Positions 9,721-22,610 of a stretch of DNA of 64,000 nt are shown piece by piece (the first letter of the stretch is position 1; each line of letters starts with the position of its first letter). Both the position numbers and the translations under genes were made by a program. Below the pieces are notes generated by a model. That model had not been told where the DNA came from. It worked only from the letters and a program-made list of their open reading frames with translations, and searched no databases. The stretch comes from Pipra filicauda (taxonomy: Eukaryota; Chordata; Aves; Passeriformes; Pipridae): the NCBI RefSeq assembly GCF_003945595.2, contig NW_024103874.1:4536001-4600000 (forward strand). The letters run 5' to 3'.

Positions 9721-12700
9721 CAAGAACAAGGGGACATCATCCTCTCTTTTCCATCTAGCTCCTCCTCAAGCTTGCAGATGGGATGCTGGATGTTGAAAGT
9801 GGATGTACAGTTCTTGCTTCTTGCAAATCCCAGTCTACTTGTCCAATTCTTCCTCCCCAGTCCCTGGGACTGCCAGCCCTTTGGCACTAGGACAAAGTTC
9901 TTTACGGCAGCCAGAATTCTGTGGAGGACCCCTGGCTATCTGAACAGCCTCTACAATCTGAACAGCCCTCACAATTGCTTCTTTTGAGGGAAAGGGTGTA
10001 CAGATACTGAGCCCTGCACAGAAAGGAAAAAGCAGGAATTTTCAGGGAGAGTTTGGATACTCTTATGGGGCTATATCCCAGAACATGCAACTACTGAAGA
10101 GAAGGCAGCAACAGGTATCACAGCTTCTCCCTTAGAGAACAAAGATGTTGCCTTCCTTTAATGAAAGAAAACCAAGTGCCAAACATAGTCCTTTTCTAAG
10201 CTAGAAAAAAGGTTGAACGTTCTTCACAACTCTCTTATAAAATCAGTGTTCATCGTGGTAACTCTCTGCAGCTGGGAGCAAGGAGCAGCCAGGATCCATT
10301 TCCCAGCCAAAGCAAAGGAGGTAGCTGGGCTGTGTCCTCTCCTGCCATGGAGACTGCACAGCACCAACATGTAGCTGCCTGGTTTGCCAAGAAGAAAGAG
10401 CTGATGGAAGCTGTAGGATGCAGAAGGAAGGGGGTTGACTGTTCAGAGTTGAAGGACTGTATAGTCATGTTGTGGCTGGGATGTGCACAGTCAGGCTGCC
10501 TTTGGTTTCTGTGCTCAAGCATAATAACTAGTCCATGTTGTCATATCCTTAAGCCTTAGAGGCATCAAAGAGGTGCAGGGGATTCTTCTGCTCACTGATT
10601 TCTCAGGCACTGGCTTCTGCCATCGAGTGCTCTGTTTGGCTTTTACACCTCTGCAGAACTGACCCATGAGAAGAGAAGGTGATGCTTGAGAAGCTTGAGA
10701 GATCTGAATGTGACAGATGGCCTTGAAGAAAAACTAAAAGGGAAAGATATTCCAGTGGGTCAGGTCTGCCAGTGGATGCAGGATGTGTCAGGAGTCACAG
10801 AAATGGGGCCAGGCTTTCTATCAGAAGGTTTTGAGAGTAGGGATCTGGGTACAGAATGATGTCTAGGCTTCTGCCCCAAACACAAAGGCTTTGTTCTCTT
10901 TCTTGCTTTTCAGGGGGTTTCTGATTCTCTGGGAGCTTTCAGTTCCCTCCTGCAATGTGAATATCCCATCCCAAGTGAGGGAAAACTTGGCTGTTCTAAT
11001 AAGGCAAGGGAGCAGTCGAAAATGGATTAAGAAGGGATTGAATGTGTCTTGTGAGAGCTTGGCTATTGATTTCTAACCCTCCTATTCTGATGTTATTGCA
11101 GAAATGATTTTCTTCTGCACTGTGCAGAGATTAAATATTAATAAATAGAAAATTAAAAAAAAAAGTGGGAGAAAAAGACCAGATCCCAAGACAACCCATT
11201 GCACAATTAAAAACCAAATGAAGGATTTCTAGAATGAAAAACTTCATTTCCTGAAGTTTTCTTGAGCTCAGAGTAGAAACATAAGGGGTTTTGATAAGAT
11301 CATTTGTAATATTTCTGTTTACTGTTTTGTAGCAGGAGTGTGTGAGTTTGAGCCACATCCTCTTGCAGCAGGTTGAGTATAAAGGCAGAATAAAAAGGAT
11401 GGAGATTTGCTTAAGTCTCATTCACCAGTGACCCATTTACTCACTGATGATGAAGTAAGTAAGGGGGAACATGCAGGTCTACTCTGGCTTCACTTACAGT
11501 GCATCCTGCAGTCATACTCAGTTCCATTAGGTTTCTATTTATTATTTAACAGAGGAGATGGAAGACAAGGCACACCAAGGTGATTTTTATGTCCTAGACT
11601 TTTCATTTGCCCAAAGAGTGCACAAGCTGCTACTTGGAATGAACTCTGTGGTTTCCAAGTGAAACCCACATCCCTGGGTCTCTGAAGGAGGAGGTGAATG
11701 GACAGGCAAGCTTTGCATGCAGATCAGGGCTCCCAATGCACACAGGCTTTGCAAGGAAATCAGCTCCCCACTTTGAGCTCTCCTGTGAGAGCTATAGTGA
11801 TCATTCTGCCCCACCTTCCTCCTCATTCCAGAGAGCTGGACACTGAGTTTAAAAAGGGCACAATGAGAATCTCACGTCCAACTACTTGCAAGATTACTGT
11901 TCTTTCTGTAGGAGGATACACATGGAAAATGTGAATGAAATTTGGAGGCATTTAATGTGGAAGACCATTCTTCTGTAAGGGAGTTGTTACCACGAGAAGG
12001 GGACTTGCCAAGAGGACTTATCCAAATGATTCACATTCTCTCTCAGCACTCTAAAAGGTTACTTCTGTTGCTATATTGTCCAACAAAATCAGACCAAAGG
12101 TAGGGAGTGTAGACAGCAGGTGAAGGAAGAGGAAATAGCTTTATAGTCCTATGAGCACAACCAAAGGCAGGATTTGACCCACTGCTTTCCTCCAATCCCA
12201 TCTGCAACAGTCAGAGGTGCTCCTGCCTTATTTCCATCCTAATTCAATAGTTTTCAAGCTGCACAGAATGTATAATCAGTGTTTTACATCCCAAGGAGAC
12301 CCTTCTTTAACAGACTTGTAGCTGGATACACCTTGTCTGGTCCTGTCTCTATTCATCTTTTTAAATGATCTCTCGAATTCTGTGGCCATGGCTGGTTGTG
12401 GCTTTGCTGCTGTCAGTTCTCCATGGCCTTGGTGCTCAGCTATTTAAAGTCAGCTCATTGACTTTGGATCTTGTCCCCACATTACTCATTTCATTATGGT
12501 CCTGCAGCCTGTTCTTTGTTTCCTCTGCAAATGAGCTCAGATGGAAATTTCAAGCCTATGGAGACAGACCCCTCACTTGGGTGGCAGAGGTGCTGACCTC
12601 CAGTAGAGGAGGGGGAAAAGAACAGTTTCTCTGGGTTTAAGGGAATTTGGTAGATAAATTTGCGTCAAACACGTGGACAAGTGGAAACCTGGCCCTGAGC

Positions 12701-13439
12701 TTCAGATTTTGCTGTAGGCCTGAGCAGATGAGGCTCCAGTCTTTAATCTTTTACTGATTCACTGTGTCCTAAGGTGGTCCAGGTCCATGAAATCAGCAGG
12801 AATCAAGAAGCTAAAAGCTTGTGAAACCCTGGTTTTAAAGTGGTAGAGCTTCTGTGGCTTAATGAGTGGCTCCTGTCAGCAGAGCTGGAGCACCTCATCA
12901 TGTGCACTCACAGTTTGTTCTGAAAACAAAACACCCTGAATTGAAGAGTGGTCCAAGAATTATAGAGACTGTTATAAGGGATCAGCTGGTAACCCTGGAA
13001 GCTGCAGTAAATCAATTGCTTTCTGCTATTCCTCATGCTCTCGGCTGCTTCTTGTGCTTCAGTTCGTCGTCTTCAGAATAGCAGAGTTTGCAGTCCTGGG
13101 CCATGAGAGGATCGTACACAAAGGATTGCAAAGCTCTGACACGGTGGGTAGTGCTTTCTCCCGTGCCTGCTCTCCAGTGCTGCCTGGTGAGAAGGGACAG
13201 TGTCAGGAAAAAGGGAGTCAATGTCCTCCCATGGTGCATAAAAAAAGTGTGCGTAGATTACCCAGCATGTCACACCCAGGTTTAGAAGCAACATACGGCA
13301 TCACTTGGCAGACATCAGGCAGTATTTAGTGACTATGTGATCTATATATACTGGAATTATGGAGGGCGTGAGAAAGCAGCACCTCCTCCCATCTGCCCCC
13401 TTAAGGGACGCCAATGCTTTGCTATCATACTGTTCCCTG

Positions 13440-13650
13440 AGAGCTGGAACTTTAGCAAATAAGGGACTTTATTAAGTTGTTAATAAGATTTCATTTTCTC
13501 ACTAATGCTGTGGTGCTACATTATTAATTTAAAACTGTATTTAGCCCGACATGCTAAAGTGCTAGGCCTCATTATTAATGCATAAACCCATGCCTCTGTT
13601 GTTTAATTAAACACGATGATTATGAAGTTCTGATGTGGTTTAATGATAGC
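13440..13650. promoter_or_regulatory. Candidate homeodomain-rich enhancer block
   Basis: CATTATTAAT occurs twice in the same orientation (13519-13528 and 13570-13579, 51 bp apart), followed by the perfect 12-bp palindrome GTTTAATTAAAC at 13601-13612 and further TAAT words. The density of homeodomain/POU-like sites is typical of conserved non-coding elements near neural transcription factors. Conservation was not tested. Confidence 0.3.
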
Positions 13651-16600
13651 AGGCTGGAGTGGCAGTACATTCCTGTGCTCAGATCTCCCCCACGCCCCCT
13701 CCTGCTACTTTCCCCTTTCATTTCCCTTTAAAAGCACAAATGCAGTTGTTGTTCTGCTGAATAAACACCACACGACAAATGATGTTGATCTTTCCAAGGT
13801 GACAGAGAATTGCATTTTTACTTTCCTAGGCTTAGCTTCTTATTGACCATAGATTTCTCTCCTCTTTCTTTTAATGGCTCTGAAGGTAACTCTTTGTATT
13901 TCCACAGAAGATAATCCTTGCCCCTAGTAAAGTCAACAGGATTTCAGTAGGGCAGAGTTTCACCCAAGGGCAAGAGGACACCTAGAGGAAAAGCTCAGGT
14001 CATTGTTGTGTCTGTTTAGACCCGGTCATTTCTAAACACTTGCTCTCTTGGAGGTGGATCTTGGTCAAGGGAAGATGGTGTTATACCGAATCACATAAGA
14101 ATTAATGGATCTGGACCAGGATAATAAACCTTGTGGACATTTTTTCCCCACCAGCCTCCTTCTGCATCAGACTCAAGTGTTTTGGTGTCCTTGTTTCATG
14201 CAGCCCATAACTTCTTGTATTCTCTTTTGTGTCCTTTTCAGGACTGAGACTTTCTGGGCATTTCTGACAGACTTTCTGCTATGTATTCCCTCCTTTCTCC
14301 CCTCAACATTTAGCTTCATCATCTTATTCCTCTCTGTTTCTTGTGATGATTCTTTCTGAACAGCAGCTTACCCAATCTGCCTTGCAGAGCCTCTTACTTT
14401 ATTGACTAGCAGTAAAATTAAACATATTCTTATTTACTTTCCTGCTTAATAAGGATTTATGCAGATCAGCCCTCTGTGCCTTTGTTTCTCTCCATACCCC
14501 TTGCCTGATTGTCTGTTCAAACAGGAAGTTCCTGGCTTGTAGCCTGCCATCTCCTAAACTTTGGGATCCCCTCTCTCTTTTGAAGGCAAAGAGGGGTTTG
14601 CTGTGTTCTTTACAGGAACCAGAATTTTAACCCAAGCGGTTTTGTAGCCGAGGAGAACAAGGGAAAAGCAACAAGTTGCATGATTGCATCAGGGGTGCAG
14701 GAGCACTCACCATTCTGGCCATTCCTAGCAGGGCAGGTAAGGTCCCTCTCTACTGCCATCCAGGTGAATTCATAGCTGACAATGAGGGCTTTGCTCAGCA
14801 GAGCCCAAATTCTGTTTTTAAGTAGCCATTTGTTTGAAACACATCTTAGATTCTCTTCCTTGAATTTCTCAAAGAAGAAAGTTGTTCATTATAACCAACT
14901 GTCCTTCACATTCCTGCCCTGAAAGGAAGTGCACAGATCTGTTCTCTCCATGTGCAAGTACAACAGAAATGTTACCAATCTTAACTTCCTTTAGTAGATT
15001 ATTTTTTTAAAGTATGTGTTCAGCAAAGTAACCTTTCTCTAACAAAGAGATGACCTTTTTACATTTATGTAGTGCTTGTTGCTAGGATTTAGATCTTTGC
15101 TGAAAGCTGTTATTTCTTTTAAGTACAGCAGAAAGTGCATTTTCACCTCCATTTGGGTAAACTGTCATTTTCCACTGTTCACTGCTTTTCTCACCATGGA
15201 ATAATAATTTGAGGTTCAGTGGGTTTTTTGAGAGAATGCATTCCAGGAGTGTGGTGGGGCCTTGGAAGTCCTCTACGTTTGCTGGTGGGGGAGAAACAGA
15301 AGAGGAGGGTGAAGGCTTCTGAAATAGTTTAGGCTTCTGAGTACTGCAGTTGCTCAGCTTCTGCCATCAAATCACATTCAGTTTAGGAGGGTCATGCAGG
15401 TATTTTATAATGGTACACAAAGAGCAGCTGGTGGGTAGAAGAGAAGCTGTACATGTATGCATAATATATTATTTTTTGGTGGTAGCAGTATCATCCACGG
15501 GGAGCCACTTTAGGTAGATTTAAGAGGATTCTGTCCAACCGTGATACTGATGAATAACAGAAATAATCTAATATTACTCTTTGTGTGGCTCTGTTACTGG
15601 TGTCATTACAAGTCACACTATTAATACACAATGCAGTAGGTACTAAGTGAATGCACATGCAGTGGGCTGTAACAGAGGGAAAGGGAGCTTTAGGCACATG
15701 TGCAGATCCCTTATGAGACACAGAAATGAGTCTCATTCTCTCTTTAACAATTTCCTCCATTAGTTTCTGTATGTAGCAAGACACTAAAGGAAGCAGCTAA
15801 GAGCAACTTGACTAACTATATCTCTTTTCTCTGCAAATTGAGCATGGAAAAATCCCTCAGTTTCTTGGAAACATATGAAGTCTGAAGACCCTCCCTAGTG
15901 GGGAAAAAGACCCAAATAATTCCAACATGTGCAGCTGCATTTGTCTCCAAATAGAAACACCCAAAGTAAGAAATGTCCCTTAAGAATATTGACACTCTTC
16001 TTGGTCAAAATTGCTCTTCAAACACATGACTTCATGAGCTGGATATACTGTTCACCAGTCTCACAGTATTTCAGGAGGTGGAAGGCAGTATCATAAGCAT
16101 TTATCAGTCGTGTACGAGAATTGAATTGAATGTATTGCTGGGGAATGGCACAAAATTGCACTGCTCAGTGCTGTGGTGTCCCAAAGCTCAGCCAGCACAG
16201 CCGAGTTAGCAGGAATAGTCCCTCCTTCATCCTCTTTCACTCTCTCACATGCACTCAGAAGAGACAGAGCAATTGCCAGTTTCTTTGCAACTGAAAAAAA
16301 CAAAAATTAATCAAGTCCAAATCCATCCTGTCCAAGAGACCATGAGTTCAGCAGGATCAGAAGCCCCTGGTTAAGCAGCCCCTGAAAGTCTATCAGAAGT
16401 TTATTAGTATGGTAATTTATCTGGGTAAGCACATAAAGATGCTAATTGAAATGTTTTTTATGCATTATTTTTTAAAGGCAGAAAGGTTGGAGATTTTCTA
16501 GTAAGAAAAGTAGAATTGTCACTTATGTGTCATCGTGTCATAATGTTATAATTTCATTATATTGTTATACTTCATTTTAACTTTTTTTATTTTATTTTTT

Positions 16601-18802
16601 TTTTAAATTTTAAACATGAAGAACAAAGACCTTGATACTCCAAAGATTTGGGGCTCGTGCCACGTCTGGTTCTGGTCTTGATGCATGGAGATAGATTGAA
16701 TTAATCAAACTTCTTCACACTGCTGTTTAATCGGGTTTACAATTAGCTGAGGGCTGCAGGTCTCCCAGGCCTATCAGCTTTGCAAGCTGAAGCTGTAACA
16801 CAGCAGCTCTGCAGCCACACACTGGGAGTGCCTCACAGACCAGATTGTCATAATGTGGCATGAAATTAAAGCGTGATGTTACTTGACAACAGAATTTCAA
16901 TTTCTCCCTCCCCCCCCTTTTTTCTCTTTAACAAAGTCCCTACCTAGAGATAGGCCTCCCTGTTGAGTTGCACCCACCTGCTCTAAGCTACACAGCTGCC
17001 TTCAAAAGAGTTTCTGACACTATTAAACCAATCTGTGTTTCTTTACAGTCATTCTGATATTCTTCCCTGTCCGCTTTCAATGGCAGATTATTTGGCTGTG
17101 AGGAGCTAATAAGCATACAGCTCTTAACTTGTTTCAATTTTTACTCAAATGGATTGATTTCATCTCTCCTCTCACAGCACAGAGGGTTTTGCCGGAGTCT
17201 GCTCTCCCTAAACCTGCCTGCACAGTTGTTTCCATTCTCCTCAAACCTACTTCCATTCATGGTTTTTCCATCCCTCAGCCCTCATCTCTTGACAAGCAGC
17301 AAGGATGCACAGTTAGGAAACGGGATTTATAATTCCTCCCTCCCACAAGCAAGTCAAGACCTTGTGAGGAACACCACCATCACCACCAACCCAATTAACT
17401 GGGTGCTGATGATTTTGTGTTGTTCAGGAAACCTGTCAAAGAATGTAATGAACCCAGAAGGGCTGGCTGGAAAGAGGTGAGGATCAGGTCAAGCTGGTAA
17501 TGGAGGATGTTATTCCCTCCTTGAACTGCTTGGAATTCAATCTAATTCAATGTACACCTTAGAAATCAATGGGTAGATGATGAAGTGTTCCCTGCAGTTA
17601 AGAGGAAAAGGTTGGGCAAATGGTCCTGATGGTGAGGTTTGACTCTGGAATAAGCTCCCAAGCTGCATAACTGGAAGGTGCTGGAGTTCCACTGGTCATG
17701 GAGAATCACACACTAGGACAAGAAGCCTGGTCAGGTGGTGTAAATGGGCATCCACCTCTGGTCCTGCTGAAGGGAATGAGTGAGGCTCCTGCAGAAACAA
17801 CTACTGGCCTTTGATGGCACAGTTTGCTTTCTGTGGACAACACTTGCTGGTTTCTTATGACTTCTCTAGGTCTGGGAAGTGACCAGACCCACTGGTGGCC
17901 AGGCCTTTCAATTTGTAATGATAGGTTCTGCTCATTAGGTCTGTGCCTTTTTCTACCTCTGAATTTAAAAGAAAAGTTTTTAAGCTCTGTCTCTTCTGAT
18001 ATCAGATGCTGAATTGAAAAGCACATTGTATCCACAGAACAATACCTCTAGAGAGCTGACAGAGGTGAGATTCATGCAAAACAGACATAATTATATCTTC
18101 TACATCCACTTTTACTTGAAATGTCACAGATCTACAGTTCTGAGCATTATTTGGATGTAACTAATAACAGGAGCCTCCATTTAGTTATCAAACATTGCAG
18201 AAAAATAAGCTCTGCTTATAAAAAGCCACAAACCCTGTAAACCTCTGTCCCCCATTGCTCTCCAGTTTTTTGCCCCTCCTGCATGGTGCTGAGCATCTCC
18301 CAGGGATGAAGAGATTATTCAGAAAATTGATTCTGCTCCCATTGAAGGTGATTGCTTCCCCCATGCTGGAATCCACAAAAGCACAATCAGGTACACAACC
18401 AGGGTAGTTTTAAGCATTTGCATCTTACACAGGTTGGCCTGCAAACACCTGTAGTTCTTCTGGCTGATAGCAGCCATTGATGGGCAGAGGGGGTAAGGAA
18501 GAAATCAGTGAACTTTAAAAAGCAAAACAAAAAGAGAACATTTTTCTGATTGAGAAAAATCAAGCTTAATGAACTGAGATGAAATCATTTCCTCAATTTG
18601 CTTGGACATCTTAAATTAAAAGCAGAGTGTAACCTCTGCTTGCAAATTGCTGCAAACATTTCAATCATTCTCTAATTCATGGTAAAAGGGAGGACAGGCT
18701 GGACTATGAAATACCAATCAAGGATCACTCATGGAAAGTCAGACTCTTTGTTTTCCCTTATTTTTGGGGGGCCAGAGTGCCTAGGACTGTCATGTTACAA
18801 AA

Positions 18803-18829
18803 TTATATATATATAAATATATATATATA
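18803..18829. repeat. (TA)n microsatellite, imperfect
   Basis: Two AT dinucleotide runs interrupted by AAAT; ordinary AT microsatellite. Confidence 0.85.
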
Positions 18830-19420
18830 AAATGAATATTTATGAAGAGTTTGCTGGTGACAGACCAGGCTGGCCCCGCAGACCCAAAGGAATTAATGTA
18901 AATTTCAGTCAACCATGACAACCCACTAGAATTGAAGTGTATTTCAGCATGGTGGATAAAGCACATCAAAGAGCAGAATTTCTATAAGATAATTACACAC
19001 AATGCAACTCTAATCACAGAAAGACTGTGGATATTGCTGATAAAGCGTAATAAATCTTTTATGACTACGCCTTGTTCTGCTGAATCAGCTTTCTTTTTCT
19101 ATTGCATTAAACTCTAGATTCTTGTCCTTATTTATATATTTACAACTTTAAAAAACACATCAAGTAACAATTTACCATAGCTTCCATGAAAGGTTTGAGT
19201 TTATTTAGATTTTTGTTGTTGCACTTGTTGAAGTGCAGTTAGATCAACAGCAGCAGACATTCGTTTCTCCTGTCTGGCAAGTCTGCAGAAAAAAATTGCC
19301 TGTAAAATGAAAACTCCCCTTTCTCTGGTATTTTAAGAAATTGGAATAATCTCAGTTTTGACAGTTGGAATTGCTCAGAATTCAGGCTCCTTCCTCTGTG
19401 CTCTAGCACCATGAATTCAC

Positions 19421-19740
19421 CTCACAGACCCACAGAATGGTTGAGGTGCCAGAGACTTTTGGAGATCATCCAGTCCAGCCCCCCTTGGGCCACCCTGTCC
19501 TCAGGACCGTGTCCACACGCATTTGGAATGTCCCTGAGGATGGGGACTTCATGGTCCTTCTGAGCAACTGGTTCCTGTGCTTCACCCTCACAGTAATTGT
19601 TTTTGCCACACATTTCAGCAGAATTTCCCCTGCTTCAGTTTGTGCCCATTGCCTCTTGTCCTTCAGTGGGCACCACTGAGGAGAGTCTGGCTGTTTCCCA
19701 GCTTCCCACAGCTGCTGTCCCCTTTACACACAGGTGTAAG
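19421..19740 (-). mobile_element. CR1 LINE fragment, 3' end
   Basis: Read on the plus strand, the segment has the reverse complement of a CR1 3' end: CACAGAATGGTTGAGG, then GATCATCCAGTCCAGCCCCC, then TTGTGCCCATTGCCTCTTG and a GTGGGCACCACTGAG-type word. The sense direction is therefore minus. The terminal ATTCTATG octamers are eroded and the 5' part is absent, as for most avian CR1 copies. The 5' limit is approximate. Confidence 0.85.
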
Positions 19741-21602
19741 GCTGGGGACAGAGCCAGCCCTAGCACAGTACAGGCCCTGAGCAAACTAACTCGTGCCAGG
19801 GATAAAGCCTGATGCTGATAACAACCTATTCCTGCTTTAGGGGAGCTGGAAACGTAGAGCCTGTGGTCATCCACTGTTTCTTCACTATTCTTGGGGACTT
19901 CCTGTGCCTCACTGTGGATCCTGCTTGTATATCAAAATGTCTGAGCATCAGCAGACACATTTATGGAAGGTGCCTTTTCTGTTCTTTAATCAAGAAGCTA
20001 AAGTTTGCCTTCTTCGTGGGAGCTTTGCCCTTCATTTGTCTTTCTGGCATATGGGCAGCAGAAGGTCTCTGCTTCTGACAGAGTGTAAGAGTCTTACATA
20101 TGGTTTAATTACAGTAAATTATCAGCAAAGGGAAGATTTTGCAGGGGCACAGCTGAATCCCACTCATGGGTTCAGTGAACGTCTGCCCAGGATCTCGGTG
20201 CTGTGCCACATTTCACAGTGACACTTCCCTCCATCCCAGAGGGCAACTGTTCTGGGAAAAGTCCATCCCTTGGTCTCTCTCTGGGCTGGGAACATTTCTT
20301 GAAATGACAGCTTGGGATATGTCTGGCTTCTCTGCTTTGGGAGGAGCATGGAGAGGAATTTGACAATGGGATCAATATTTCCTAACTCCAGATTAATGTC
20401 CTCTTCTAATTTCAGAACTTAGAGGCTAATGTCCTTCCTGGCTGTTGTCTTCATTAAATCTGTGAAGTTTGAACATGAACTGATGCATCCTCTGGCAAGT
20501 ACCTAGGTATTCTCTTCCACATTTATTGTGCTCTCCCAATACCTTTGACAAGTGCAAGTTACACAAGTTACACTTCAGGCTTTCCACAGCCCCTGTGAGC
20601 ACCATGACACCAGAGCCTTATTTATATTAGTAGCATCACCCTGTTTGTCACCCAGTGGGAGGTACTTTTGCATGCAGCCCCTCAGGAGGACAGGAGAGAC
20701 CATGTCAGGACAATGGAGAATTGCAGAAAATATTCTTCCTTTGCCTGATTTACATCATATCTTTGAAAGTGTGTCCCTCCTGTGACAGCCTGAAGTGAAT
20801 AAACAAAGTTCCTGGGGAAATGGTGTGCAGTGTTCAAACACTTTGCTGAACTTTAATCTTCTGTAAGTTGTAAGGAAGTGACTACAAAAGCCTTGGAAGA
20901 GCAAAGGAAGAGAGTTAGCTCAAGGCAAGGTGATATTCCCTCATTAAAATCTATTTGTGCAAAGTTAAGACGTCAAAGAAATTTCACTTGTTCCAGGAGG
21001 GTATGAAAGCCCATGTTATTAGTGATCAGAAGGGACTTGGGAGTCCTATTTGCCAAAGAGGAGGGTGCAGGGAAAGAAAGGAGAAATAAAAAAAGTGCAC
21101 TTGAGCATTTAATGTTATCTGAGGAGAATAATGAATTCAACTGCCTTAAAACAACAACTCTTTGGATCATAGAAAAGAGTTTAAAGGAAAAAAGTCTTCA
21201 AAATGTGCACAGTTTTTCAAACCATACTGCTGCACAGAGACATCAACAGTCCAGTCCCAAGGGCAACCAGACTTGTATCCCTTCACCCATTTTATAGAGG
21301 GTGAATTAGGTTGTTAAAGACACAATCATTAGTTCTTAGATTATCTGGATCTGTGCTTGTGTGGGTGGTGTGTGTCAGAGAACTGTAATATCACAGACAG
21401 GGTTAGAATGAGATATTGAGCATTAAACCTGGCACTTTTTCTGATTTTCATAGCTTAGTGTCAACATCTGGGGTTTTCACAATCCAAGGACCAAACACTC
21501 CTCAGATAAGAAGCTTTTTGTCGTTGATGGTGGTTTGGGCCTTTAGATGCAGGGTTTTGGCAGAATCAGCATTTGCATCTGCATTCAAAGTTGTCTGAGC
21601 AG

Positions 21603-21780
21603 AGACTGGCACAGTTTGACCAGAGAAGTTGTGGATGCCCCATCCCTGGAAGTGTTCAAGGCTAGATTGGATGCAGCTCTGAGCAACTGTCTAGTGGAAG
21701 GTGTCCCTGCCCATGGCAGGAGGTGGAACTGGATGAGCTTTAAGGTCCTTTCCAACCCAGGTCGTTCTATGATTCTATGT
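21603..21780 (+). mobile_element. CR1 LINE fragment, 3' end with octamer tail
   Basis: Carries GTTGTGGATGCCCCATCCCT, GTGTCCCTGCCCATGGCAGG and TCCAACCCAGG, ending GTTCTATGATTCTATG, which is the avian CR1 3' tail. An in-frame remnant with REVVDAPSLEVFKARLDAAL matches the CR1 ORF2 C-terminus. It is 5'-truncated to about 180 bp and non-functional. Confidence 0.92.
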
Positions 21781-22399
21781 GACAAGGAATGCCACATGGT
21801 CAACCTAGCATTTAACTGCTGGTGAGAAGGGGGGGAAATTGGTCTGAGCCTTTGATTCTGATGGTGTATTAGCCATTTGCAATAGTGGGAAAACCTGCTT
21901 AAGTATGTCTGAAGTACTAATAACCCTGCCTCTGGGAAAAGTAGGATGTTCAAATGAACCAGACTGCAAAATTTAGCAGTGCTCCTGGGCACCATGTGCC
22001 AGCAGTGACCCTTTTCTCTGCCTTTTCCACGGGCTGTACTCCTCAGCAGGATCTGCAGTGGGACCTGCTTGGGAAACTCAGCCCGTGCTCCAGAGGGAGC
22101 AGCCGTGTTGCAGCAGGGAGGGAGTGGCAGCGGGAGAGATTGCAGTGACACACACACAGAGTGGAGTTAGGATGGGAAAGGCTGTGACCCTGCCAGAGCC
22201 TCGTACTCCATGAGTGGTCACTGCTGAGGATGTGTGCAGCGCTTGCTGAGTGCTTTTCTTTCTCTTTCCCTGAGAGATCAGCAGAAATCTCCTATCTCTG
22301 CCTGGGCTGGGCTGTCCATCTGTTTTGACGGCTTCTTTTATCACTATCAGCCCTGTGAGGAATGACCATATTAAAAGGTGAGGCTCTCTTTTTGTGCTG

Positions 22400-22610
22400 A
22401 TAGCACGCAAGGCCCTCCCCCAGTTTTGCATTAATGGAGAGCAGCGACGTGGCCACGGGCTGATTGCATTTGCTAACGTTAATCACCCCGGGGCCAGGCG
22501 AGGTGAAGAATGTGAACTGTATTGTATTCAGTTTGACAGAAGGAGGAGTCGAATGGAAATGATTTTTATCTCTGGTTGTGGCCGACCTAAATTAACGCTA
22601 CCTCTGGTGC
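22400..22610. promoter_or_regulatory. Candidate enhancer block
   Basis: Mixed-composition block with TTGCATTAATGG, ATTGCATTTGC (octamer-like), TAACGTTAATCA and TAAATTAACGC words interleaved with CpG-containing sequence, distinct from its flanks. Inference from motif density only. Confidence 0.27.

Larger units (their letters stand above)
9721..19420. other. Intergenic, no gene recognised
   Basis: Ten kilobases of AT-rich sequence with only short, featureless open frames. Notable inside: TAAT-rich enhancer-like blocks at 13.44-13.65 and 16.4-16.6 kb, a C/T-rich patch near 16905-16925, and an AT dinucleotide run at 18803-18829. No further interspersed repeat is certain, although 12140-12220 vaguely resembles a MIR tail. 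Confidence 0.5.

Noticed and set aside
9424..9987. 187-codon plus-strand open frame
   Set aside because: No family resemblance, an overlapping 130-codon frame in another register, abrupt composition changes and a Ser run; best explained by local GC content.
21547..21825. Open frame with SLEVFKARLDAAL
   Set aside because: This is the decayed C-terminus of CR1 ORF2, not a host gene; annotated as CR1.
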